A stretch of 64,000 nucleotides of DNA from Aliishimia sp963678085. Lineage in GTDB: Bacteria > Pseudomonadota > Alphaproteobacteria > Rhodobacterales > Rhodobacteraceae. Where the stretch lies: assembly GCA_963678085.1 (NCBI GenBank), contig OY782680.1, forward strand, positions 1,736,001 through 1,800,000, given 5' to 3'. The notes under the pieces were generated by a model. It saw nothing but the letters and a program-made list of their open reading frames with translations. It was not told the DNA's origin and did not search any database. A program made the position numbers and the translations under genes. Positions 36,401 through 43,977 of the stretch are shown piece after piece. Within the stretch, counting starts at the first letter, position 1. Each line of letters begins with the position of its first letter.

Positions 36401-36941
36401 TTCCGGGGCGCTGGCCGACCCTGCCTGCTACAAGGGTACCACGATCCAATCCCTGAAATCCGACCTATATGCGCTCAAGGACCGGGTCGAGTTGACGGTG
36501 CTGGACGAGCGCAAGGCCGTCATCGCGGCTGTGGATGATTGCGCCGCCAAGGTTGCCCAAACGCCGGAATTTCAGGCGCTGGACCACGACGAGCAAGAAC
36601 GTATCAAACGCAGCATCGACTCCCATAAGCAGGGGCTTGAAAGCGTCAAGATGATCCCAATCCTTCGCGATCGGGCCAATGGAGCCAAGCTTGACTTGCT
36701 CCCGCGCATTCTGGCCGAGGTCGAGCGGTTGAGCCGACCGGTGCCCTCGCCGCAACCCGCCCCGGGTGGGGATACAACGCCAGCCCCCCCACCAGAGCCT
36801 ACGTATGTAAACGCCTCGGAAATCAAGGTGGCCTTTGCCAAGCATTACCTCACCGAAGAGGCCGATGTTGAGCAGTACGTACAGGAAATGAAGAAGACCC
36901 TGCTGGAGCAGATCCATGCGGGCAAGAAAGTGATCGTCTGA
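33420..36941 (+). CDS. brxC: BrxC, large ATPase of BREX
   Basis: 1173 residues, the usual length for BrxC. The Walker A motif 'GFFGSGKSH' is at about residues 66-74, and 'FFVDEVGQYI' near 260 is the likely Walker B strand. A helical, charged C-terminus contains a Pro-rich linker ('PSPQPAPGGDTTPAPPPEP', about residues 1105-1125). BrxC is an AAA-type ATPase of the BREX core complex. The stop shares one base with the pglX ATG (TGATG). Confidence 0.93.
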   Translation: MATALRSIFAKPIDRPIDGVIKADDEASLRVELDEYVITDEIGRRLETLLEAYNNYDTANGVWISGFFGSGKSHLLKMLALLMENREVDGVRAFDIFEGKLTDNPMLAGALRKAISVPSKSILFNIDQKADVISKTDVDALLSVFQKVFDEACGYYGKLPHIAQFERDLDERGQLAAFKSAYEATAGKPWERGREQAALERKNIATAFASVTGGDPADSTDILGQYRADTRVSIEDFANKVKAWIDKQGPKFRLNFFVDEVGQYIAENVKLMTNLQTIAESLNTKCKGQAWVIVTSQQDMEAIIGDGKAFQSQDFSKIMARFGVKMPLNSADVAEVIQRRLLSKTDAGEITLGNLHDREENNLKTLFDFTDGSIKLKNFEGREHFVSSYPFPPYQYMLFQMAITSLSQHNAFEGKHSSVGERSMLGVFQEVAKKMADQPVGGLATFDLMFEGIRTALKSAAQQSIQIAEKEIQDIDPFAVRVLKALFLVKYVKEFKPTVRNISVLLLSEFDTDQAKQRRKIEEALSFLERNTLIQRNGEVYEFLTNEEKDVEAEIKALDVDPSELSKEMEALAFDTILRHRKIKHLTTGHEYSFSRKLDDHLLGREYELSINLISPFNDDVAAPEAVRMRNMSREELAVVLQPDVRFIRDLTLFKQTDKFIRQARAGSQQPGWDRIVAEKGDQNSRRHKDLELRLRKLMADARMFVRGDELDIGGEEPQERIVKGFQGLIDKVYVNLPMLRGVTYAEADILKAASPESGLFGNNGEGLTEAEQDVLNYVQGQARNGVKVSVKYLTERFGAKPYGWPTTAVLCLAASLSGKGKLEARSDGTVLERADLARNLNNSHALANILLTPQTEFTAAQIRKAKELYKELFDLPSDGTDARTIGAEWSESTKTLSDELNRLVAQKNQYPFLTELEPLSTKVGAMVGKPAAWYLTEPATQEDDLLDAKEEVLDKIRSFMSGAQKEIYDDAREFLRDQEANISYVDAAAGDAISGALADPACYKGTTIQSLKSDLYALKDRVELTVLDERKAVIAAVDDCAAKVAQTPEFQALDHDEQERIKRSIDSHKQGLESVKMIPILRDRANGAKLDLLPRILAEVERLSRPVPSPQPAPGGDTTPAPPPEPTYVNASEIKVAFAKHYLTEEADVEQYVQEMKKTLLEQIHAGKKVIV

Positions 36942-39900
36942 TGGATACCAACGCGCTCAAGAAATTCGCGCAAGCCGCCCGCAACTTGCTGATCGATCAG
37001 GTGACGTCGAAAATTGACGTCGTGCTTGCCGATGCCAGCCCGGCCCGGCGCGAAAATGCAAAAGCGATCAAGGATCTGGAAGCGGCGATCCGCAAGGACG
37101 GCAAGCGCCAGGTCATCGAACAGGTCGCCTATACCTGGTTCAACCGCTTCACCGCGCTGCGCTTCATGGATGCCAATGGCTACACCACCGTGCGTGTCGT
37201 CTCCCCTGCCGAGGGCGCGACCCGGCCCGAGCTTCTGGCCGAGGCAATGGCGGGCAATCTGCCCGAAGGCGCGCCGCCGGGCATCGCGGCGCTGCTGGAT
37301 GGCCGCAACCCGTCACCTGACCCGCAGGCCGAGGCCTATCGCCTACTGCTCGTCCACGCCTGCAACGGCTGGCACAAGCACATGCCGTTCTTGTTCGAAC
37401 AGATCGACGACTACACCGAACTCCTGATGCCCGAGGATCTGCTGTCGCAGACATCCATCCTCGCCGAACTGCGCAAGGTCATGACCGAAGACGCCTGTCA
37501 GGACGTCGAGATCATCGGCTGGCTCTACCAGTTCTACATCTCAGAGAAGAAGGATCAGGTCTTCGCGGGCCTCAAGAAGAACCAGAAGATCACGGCCGAG
37601 AACATCCCCGCCGCGACACAGCTTTTCACCCCGCACTGGATCGTCCGCTACCTGGTCGAGAATTCGCTGGGGCGGCTCTGGCTGCTGAACAATCCGCACA
37701 GCGGGCTGGCGGCCAAGATGGACTATTACATCGCGCCGGAAGAGCCCGAGACGGACTTCCTGCGCATCACCCGCCCCGAAGAGATCCGCATCTGCGATCC
37801 GGCGGCGGGCTCGGGGCATATGCTGACCTATGCCTTTGACCTGCTCTACGCCATCTACGAGGAAGAGGGATATGACGCGACCGAGATCCCCGCACTGATC
37901 CTGACGCACAACCTGACCGGGGTGGAGATTGACGACCGTGCGGGCGCGCTGGCGGCCTTTGCGCTGGCGATGAAGGCGGCGGGCAAGCTGGGGCGGCGGC
38001 GGTTCCTGCGGATGAAGGCAAAGCCCGACATCTGCGTGTTGCAGAACGTGGCCTTTACCGAAGCGGATGTCCGGGACGTGGCCGCCGTGGTGGGCAAGGA
38101 TCTGTTCACCGATGAGCTGCGCGAGACGCTGGGGCAGTTCGAGCAGGCCAAGAACTTCGGCTCATTGATCGTGCCGAAGCTACGCGACCCGGCAGAGACG
38201 CTGCGGGTGGTTGCGGCGCGGGATTTCGGCGGCGATCTGCTGCTGAAAGAGGTGCAGGAGCGCGTCATCACCGTGCTCCGCATGGCCGAGGCGCTATCGC
38301 CGAAGTATCACGTGGTGGTGGCCAACCCGCCGTATATGGGCGGAAAAGGTATGAACGAGCGGCTCCAGAGCTTTGCGAGAGCAACTTATCCGGACAGCAA
38401 GGCGGACCTTTTCGCGATGTTCATGGAAAGAGCCCTCGCATTGTCTTTGAAGCGTGGCTTAATCGCCATGATCAACATGCAATCTTGGATGTTCCTATCT
38501 TCCTTTGAAAAACTGCGCGCCAAGCTACTGTCCAACTCGAGTATTCTTTCCATGGCACACTTGGGAGAGCGTGCTTTTGACTCGATTGGAGGAGCGGTCG
38601 TTTCAACTACAGCTTTCGTGATTTGCAACGAAAAAAACTTCAGTTTTTCTGGCGATTTCCTACGTTTGACGGAGGGGAAGTCTGAAGCAGAAAAATCAGA
38701 TCTGTTGTTGCAAGCAGTGCAAACACCGGAGACGGAGTGGCATTTCCGATCCGCCGCTCGAGATTTCGACAAGGTCCCCGGTTCACCAATAGCGTACTGG
38801 CTGAGCCCAGAAACACTGAACATATTTGAAACATTCGAACAATTAAAGGAATACGCTCATCCGCGCCAAGGCATGGCGACAACAAACAATGATCTTTTTT
38901 TGCGGCAATGGCACGAAGTTGCCCGCGCGAACTCGGGTTTCGGCCTATCGCCGGAAGAAGCTACCAATACTAATCTTAAATGGTTCCCAGTTAACAAAGG
39001 TGGCGAGTTTCGAAAATGGTACGGAAACAACTTTTTTGTTGTGAACTATGAAAACCAAGGCCAGACGATCTGCGACTATATAGACAACACGCCGGGAGTC
39101 CGCGTCAAATCTAATGGCAGGGTGATCAACCGCGACCGGTATTTTCATGAAGGGCTGACATGGTCGACCATTTCCACTGGAGATTTTGCCCTTCGCTACT
39201 CACCAGAAGGTTCAATTTTTGAGACTAAGGGAGCCATGATTTTCTTTGACGACGCTCAACAAACTAAATCGGTTCTTGGCATCCTTAACACAAAAATCAC
39301 CAGCCACTTACTTAAAGCCACAAGCCCGACATTAGACTTTCACGAAGGCCCGATTGGCCGTCTGCCAATTCGCATTTCTGACGAAACTGTCAATGACGCC
39401 GCCACTTCGAGGGCGACCAAAGGGGTGAGCCTCGCCAAATCAGACTGGGACGCCTACGAAACGTCCTGGGATTTCACCACGCTCCCGCTGCTCTCGCCCG
39501 ATCATCGCGGCGAGACGCTGAAGGACAGCTATGCCACCCTGCGCGCCCACTGGCAGGGTATGACGGACGAGATGCAGCGCCTTGAGGAAGAGAACAACCG
39601 CATCTTCATCGACGCCTATGGTCTGCAAGACGAGCTGACCCCCGAGGTGCCGCTCAACGAGATCACCCTTACCTGCAACCCCGCCTATCGCTATGGCAAC
39701 AAGAACGACGCGCCGGCGAACGAGGCCCGCCTGCGCGCCGACACCATGGCCGAGTTCCTCTCCTACGCCGTGGGCTGCATGTTCGGCCGCTACAGCCTCG
39801 ACGCGCCGGGCCTGATCCTCGCCAATCAGGGCGAGCGGCTGGAGGATTACCTCGCCCGCGTGCCCGAGCCGAGCTTCATGCCGGACGAAGACAACGTCAT

Positions 39901-40459
39901 CCCCGTGCTCGACGCCGACTGGTTCCCCGACGACATCACCGAACGCTTCCGCTTGTTCCTGCGCACCACGTTCGGCGAGGCGCATTTCCGCGAGAACCTG
40001 CGTTATATCGAGGACGCCCTTGGCAAGGACATCCGCAAGTATTTCACCAAGGATTTCTACGCCGACCACGTGAAGCGCTACAAGAAGCGCCCGATCTACT
40101 GGATGTTCTCCAGCCCCAAGGGCACGTTCAACGCGTTGATCTACATGCACCGGTATCGCGGCGACACCGTGTCGGTCATCCTCAACGACTACCTGCGCGA
40201 GTTCATCAGCAAGCTGGAAGCTGAACGCGGGCGACTGGAAAAACTGTCCGACGACCCGAGCGCCAGCCAGGGCCAGCGCACTAAGGCGCTCAAGGACATG
40301 GCCGTGGTGGTCAAGCAGATCGATGAGTTGAACGATTGGGAGCGCGACGTGGTCTTCCCGCTGGCGCAGCAGAAGATCAAGATCGATCTCGATGATGGTG
40401 TGAAGGCGAACTACCCCAAGTTCGGCGCGGCGCTGAAGAAAATCACGGGGCTCAGCTGA
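36941..40459 (+). CDS. pglX: PglX (BrxX), BREX adenine methyltransferase, copy 1
   Basis: 1172 residues. The SAM-binding motif I is at residues 286-294 ('DPAAGSGHM') and the catalytic 'NPPY' at 462-465, with a target-recognition region at about 481-827 and a helical C-terminus. PglX puts N6-methyladenine on a non-palindromic site to mark self DNA and also takes part in phage exclusion. The recognition region is markedly AT-richer than both flanks, a sign of exchange. The stop shares one base with the ATG of a second, nearly identical copy, so the whole gene is duplicated head to tail. Confidence 0.94.
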   Translation: MDTNALKKFAQAARNLLIDQVTSKIDVVLADASPARRENAKAIKDLEAAIRKDGKRQVIEQVAYTWFNRFTALRFMDANGYTTVRVVSPAEGATRPELLAEAMAGNLPEGAPPGIAALLDGRNPSPDPQAEAYRLLLVHACNGWHKHMPFLFEQIDDYTELLMPEDLLSQTSILAELRKVMTEDACQDVEIIGWLYQFYISEKKDQVFAGLKKNQKITAENIPAATQLFTPHWIVRYLVENSLGRLWLLNNPHSGLAAKMDYYIAPEEPETDFLRITRPEEIRICDPAAGSGHMLTYAFDLLYAIYEEEGYDATEIPALILTHNLTGVEIDDRAGALAAFALAMKAAGKLGRRRFLRMKAKPDICVLQNVAFTEADVRDVAAVVGKDLFTDELRETLGQFEQAKNFGSLIVPKLRDPAETLRVVAARDFGGDLLLKEVQERVITVLRMAEALSPKYHVVVANPPYMGGKGMNERLQSFARATYPDSKADLFAMFMERALALSLKRGLIAMINMQSWMFLSSFEKLRAKLLSNSSILSMAHLGERAFDSIGGAVVSTTAFVICNEKNFSFSGDFLRLTEGKSEAEKSDLLLQAVQTPETEWHFRSAARDFDKVPGSPIAYWLSPETLNIFETFEQLKEYAHPRQGMATTNNDLFLRQWHEVARANSGFGLSPEEATNTNLKWFPVNKGGEFRKWYGNNFFVVNYENQGQTICDYIDNTPGVRVKSNGRVINRDRYFHEGLTWSTISTGDFALRYSPEGSIFETKGAMIFFDDAQQTKSVLGILNTKITSHLLKATSPTLDFHEGPIGRLPIRISDETVNDAATSRATKGVSLAKSDWDAYETSWDFTTLPLLSPDHRGETLKDSYATLRAHWQGMTDEMQRLEEENNRIFIDAYGLQDELTPEVPLNEITLTCNPAYRYGNKNDAPANEARLRADTMAEFLSYAVGCMFGRYSLDAPGLILANQGERLEDYLARVPEPSFMPDEDNVIPVLDADWFPDDITERFRLFLRTTFGEAHFRENLRYIEDALGKDIRKYFTKDFYADHVKRYKKRPIYWMFSSPKGTFNALIYMHRYRGDTVSVILNDYLREFISKLEAERGRLEKLSDDPSASQGQRTKALKDMAVVVKQIDELNDWERDVVFPLAQQKIKIDLDDGVKANYPKFGAALKKITGLS

Positions 40460-43400
40460 TGGATACCAACGCGCTCAAGAAATTCGCGCAAGCCGCCCGA
40501 AACCTGCTGATCGATCAGGTGACGTCGAAAATTGACGTCGTGCTTGCCGATGCCAGCCCGGCCCGGCGCGAAAATGCAAAAGCGATCAAGGATCTGGAAG
40601 CGGCGATCCGCAAGGACGGCAAGCGCCAGGTCATCGAACAGGTCGCCTATACCTGGTTCAACCGCTTCACCGCGCTGCGCTTCATGGATGCCAATGGCTA
40701 CACCACCGTGCGTGTCGTCTCCCCTGCCGAGGGCGCGACCCGGCCCGAGCTTCTGGCCGAGGCAATGGCGGGCAATCTGCCCGAAGGCGCGCCGCCGGGC
40801 ATCGCGGCGCTGCTGGATGGCCGCAACCCGTCACCTGACCCGCAGGCCGAGGCCTATCGCCTACTGCTCGTCCACGCCTGCAACGGCTGGCACAAGCACA
40901 TGCCGTTCTTGTTCGAACAGATCGACGACTACACCGAACTCCTGATGCCCGAGGATCTGCTGTCGCAGACATCCATCCTCGCCGAACTGCGCAAGGTCAT
41001 GACCGAAGACGCCTGTCAGGACGTCGAGATCATCGGCTGGCTCTACCAGTTCTACATCTCAGAGAAGAAGGATCAGGTCTTCGCGGGCCTCAAGAAGAAC
41101 CAGAAGATCACGGCCGAGAACATCCCCGCCGCGACACAGCTTTTCACCCCGCACTGGATCGTCCGCTACCTGGTCGAGAATTCGCTGGGGCGGCTCTGGC
41201 TGCTGAACAATCCGCACAGCGGGCTGGCGGCCAAGATGGACTATTACATCGCGCCGGAAGAGCCCGAGACGGACTTCCTGCGCATCACCCGCCCCGAAGA
41301 GATCCGCATCTGCGATCCGGCGGCGGGCTCGGGGCATATGCTGACCTATGCCTTTGACCTGCTCTACGCCATCTACGAGGAAGAGGGATATGACGCGACC
41401 GAGATCCCCGCACTGATCCTGACGCACAACCTGACCGGGGTGGAGATTGACGACCGTGCGGGCGCGCTGGCGGCCTTTGCGCTGGCGATGAAGGCGGCGG
41501 GCAAGCTGGGGCGGCGGCGGTTCCTGCGGATGAAGGCAAAGCCCGACATCTGCGTGTTGCAGAACGTGGCCTTTACCGAAGCGGATGTCCGGGACGTGGC
41601 CGCCGTGGTGGGCAAGGATCTGTTCACCGATGAGCTGCGCGAGACGCTGGGGCAGTTCGAGCAGGCCAAGAACTTCGGCTCATTGATCGTGCCGAAGCTA
41701 CGCGACCCGGCAGAGACGCTGCGGGTGGTTGCGGCGCGGGATTTCGGCGGCGATCTGCTGCTGAAAGAGGTGCAGGAGCGCGTCATCACCGTGCTCCGCA
41801 TGGCCGAGGCGCTATCGCCGAAGTATCACGTGGTGGTGGCCAACCCGCCGTATATGGGCGGAAAAGGTATGAACGAGCGGCTCCAGAGCTTTGCGAGAGC
41901 AACTTATCCGGACAGCAAGGCGGACCTTTTCGCGATGTTCATGGAAAGAGCCCTCGCATTGTCTTTGAAGCGTGGCTTAATCGCCATGATCAACATGCAA
42001 TCTTGGATGTTCCTATCTTCCTTTGAAAAACTGCGCGCCAAGCTACTGTCCAACTCGAGTATTCTTTCCATGGCACACTTGGGAGAGCGTGCTTTTGACT
42101 CGATTGGAGGAGCGGTCGTTTCAACTACAGCTTTCGTGATTTGCAACGAAAAAAACTTCAGTTTTTCTGGCGATTTCCTACGTTTGACGGAGGGGAAGTC
42201 TGAAGCAGAAAAATCAGATCTGTTGTTGCAAGCAGTGCAAACACCGGAGACGGAGTGGCATTTCCGATCCGCCGCTCGAGATTTCGACAAGGTCCCCGGT
42301 TCACCAATAGCGTACTGGCTGAGCCCAGAAACACTGAACATATTTGAAACATTCGAACAATTAAAGGAATACGCTCATCCGCGCCAAGGCATGGCGACAA
42401 CAAACAATGATCTTTTTTTGCGGCAATGGCACGAAGTTGCCCGCGCGAACTCGGGTTTCGGCCTATCGCCGGAAGAAGCTACCAATACTAATCTTAAATG
42501 GTTCCCAGTTAACAAAGGTGGCGAGTTTCGAAAATGGTACGGAAACAACTTTTTTGTTGTGAACTATGAAAACCAAGGCCAGACGATCTGCGACTATATA
42601 GACAACACGCCGGGAGTCCGCGTCAAATCTAATGGCAGGGTGATCAACCGCGACCGGTATTTTCATGAAGGGCTGACATGGTCGACCATTTCCACTGGAG
42701 ATTTTGCCCTTCGCTACTCACCAGAAGGTTCAATTTTTGAGACTAAGGGAGCCATGATTTTCTTTGACGACGCTCAACAAACTAAATCGGTTCTTGGCAT
42801 CCTTAACACAAAAATCACCAGCCACTTACTTAAAGCCACAAGCCCGACATTAGACTTTCACGAAGGCCCGATTGGCCGTCTGCCAATTCGCATTTCTGAC
42901 GAAACTGTCAATGACGCCGCCACTTCGAGGGCGACCAAAGGGGTGAGCCTCGCCAAATCAGACTGGGACGCCTACGAAACGTCCTGGGATTTCACCACGC
43001 TCCCGCTGCTCTCGCCCGATCATCGCGGCGAGACGCTGAAGGACAGCTATGCCACCCTGCGCGCCCACTGGCAGGGTATGACGGACGAGATGCAGCGCCT
43101 TGAGGAAGAGAACAACCGCATCTTCATCGACGCCTATGGTCTGCAAGACGAGCTGACCCCCGAGGTGCCGCTCAACGAGATCACCCTTACCTGCAACCCC
43201 GCCTATCGCTATGGCAACAAGAACGACGCGCCGGCGAACGAGGCCCGCCTGCGCGCCGACACCATGGCCGAGTTCCTCTCCTACGCCGTGGGCTGCATGT
43301 TCGGCCGCTACAGCCTCGACGCGCCGGGCCTGATCCTCGCCAATCAGGGCGAGCGGCTGGAGGATTACCTCGCCCGCGTGCCCGAGCCGAGCTTCATGCC

Positions 43401-43977
43401 GGACGAAGACAACGTCATCCCCGTGCTCGACGCCGACTGGTTCCCCGACGACATCACCGAACGCTTCCGCTTGTTCCTGCGCGTGACCTTCGGCGAGGCG
43501 CATTTCCGCGAGAACCTGCGTTATATCGAGGACGCCCTTGGCAAGGACATCCGCAAGTATTTCACCAAGGATTTCTACGCCGACCACGTGAAGCGCTACA
43601 AGAAGCGCCCGATCTACTGGATGTTCTCCAGCCCCAAGGGCACGTTCAACGCGTTGATCTACATGCACCGGTATCGCGGCGACACCGTGTCGGTCATCCT
43701 CAACGACTACCTGCGCGAGTTCATCAGCAAGCTGGAAGCTGAACGCGGGCGACTGGAAAAACTGTCCGACGACCCGAGCGCCAGCCAGGGCCAGCGCACT
43801 AAGGCGCTCAAGGACATGGCCGTGGTGGTCAAGCAGATCGATGAGTTGAACGATTGGGAACGCGACGTGGTCTTCCCGCTGGCGCAGTCAAAGGTCGAGA
43901 TCGACCTCGATGATGGTGTGAAAGCGAACTACCCCAAGTTCGGCGCGGCGCTGAAGAATGTCACGGGGTTGAGTTGA
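40459..43977 (+). CDS. pglX: PglX (BrxX), BREX adenine methyltransferase, copy 2
   Basis: Same length as copy 1 (1172 residues) with the same motif I, NPPY and recognition region. By eye I find 19 base differences in 3519: two near the start (40500, 40504), four in one block (43483-43488, Thr-Thr to Val-Thr, so one residue) and thirteen in the last 120 bases, where QKIKID becomes SKVEID and KKIT becomes KNVT. No difference was seen in the roughly 3 kb between the first and second groups. Both copies should therefore recognise the same DNA site. The copy ends one base into the pglZ ATG. Confidence 0.93.
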   Translation: MDTNALKKFAQAARNLLIDQVTSKIDVVLADASPARRENAKAIKDLEAAIRKDGKRQVIEQVAYTWFNRFTALRFMDANGYTTVRVVSPAEGATRPELLAEAMAGNLPEGAPPGIAALLDGRNPSPDPQAEAYRLLLVHACNGWHKHMPFLFEQIDDYTELLMPEDLLSQTSILAELRKVMTEDACQDVEIIGWLYQFYISEKKDQVFAGLKKNQKITAENIPAATQLFTPHWIVRYLVENSLGRLWLLNNPHSGLAAKMDYYIAPEEPETDFLRITRPEEIRICDPAAGSGHMLTYAFDLLYAIYEEEGYDATEIPALILTHNLTGVEIDDRAGALAAFALAMKAAGKLGRRRFLRMKAKPDICVLQNVAFTEADVRDVAAVVGKDLFTDELRETLGQFEQAKNFGSLIVPKLRDPAETLRVVAARDFGGDLLLKEVQERVITVLRMAEALSPKYHVVVANPPYMGGKGMNERLQSFARATYPDSKADLFAMFMERALALSLKRGLIAMINMQSWMFLSSFEKLRAKLLSNSSILSMAHLGERAFDSIGGAVVSTTAFVICNEKNFSFSGDFLRLTEGKSEAEKSDLLLQAVQTPETEWHFRSAARDFDKVPGSPIAYWLSPETLNIFETFEQLKEYAHPRQGMATTNNDLFLRQWHEVARANSGFGLSPEEATNTNLKWFPVNKGGEFRKWYGNNFFVVNYENQGQTICDYIDNTPGVRVKSNGRVINRDRYFHEGLTWSTISTGDFALRYSPEGSIFETKGAMIFFDDAQQTKSVLGILNTKITSHLLKATSPTLDFHEGPIGRLPIRISDETVNDAATSRATKGVSLAKSDWDAYETSWDFTTLPLLSPDHRGETLKDSYATLRAHWQGMTDEMQRLEEENNRIFIDAYGLQDELTPEVPLNEITLTCNPAYRYGNKNDAPANEARLRADTMAEFLSYAVGCMFGRYSLDAPGLILANQGERLEDYLARVPEPSFMPDEDNVIPVLDADWFPDDITERFRLFLRVTFGEAHFRENLRYIEDALGKDIRKYFTKDFYADHVKRYKKRPIYWMFSSPKGTFNALIYMHRYRGDTVSVILNDYLREFISKLEAERGRLEKLSDDPSASQGQRTKALKDMAVVVKQIDELNDWERDVVFPLAQSKVEIDLDDGVKANYPKFGAALKNVTGLS

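Larger units (their letters stand above)
36941..43977 (+). repeat. 3.5-kb direct tandem repeat containing pglX
   Basis: Two units of 3518 bases (36941-40458 and 40459-43976), about 99.5% identical by my reading, each an in-frame pglX with no spacer. Homologous recombination between them would delete one copy exactly and leave an intact operon. Confidence 0.9.

Noticed and set aside
39440..40150. Long minus-strand open frame of 236 codons inside pglX, repeated at 42958-43668
   Set aside because: It lies wholly within the conserved coding of pglX, has His/Val/Glu-rich composition typical of the complement of GC-rich genes, and no ribosome site.
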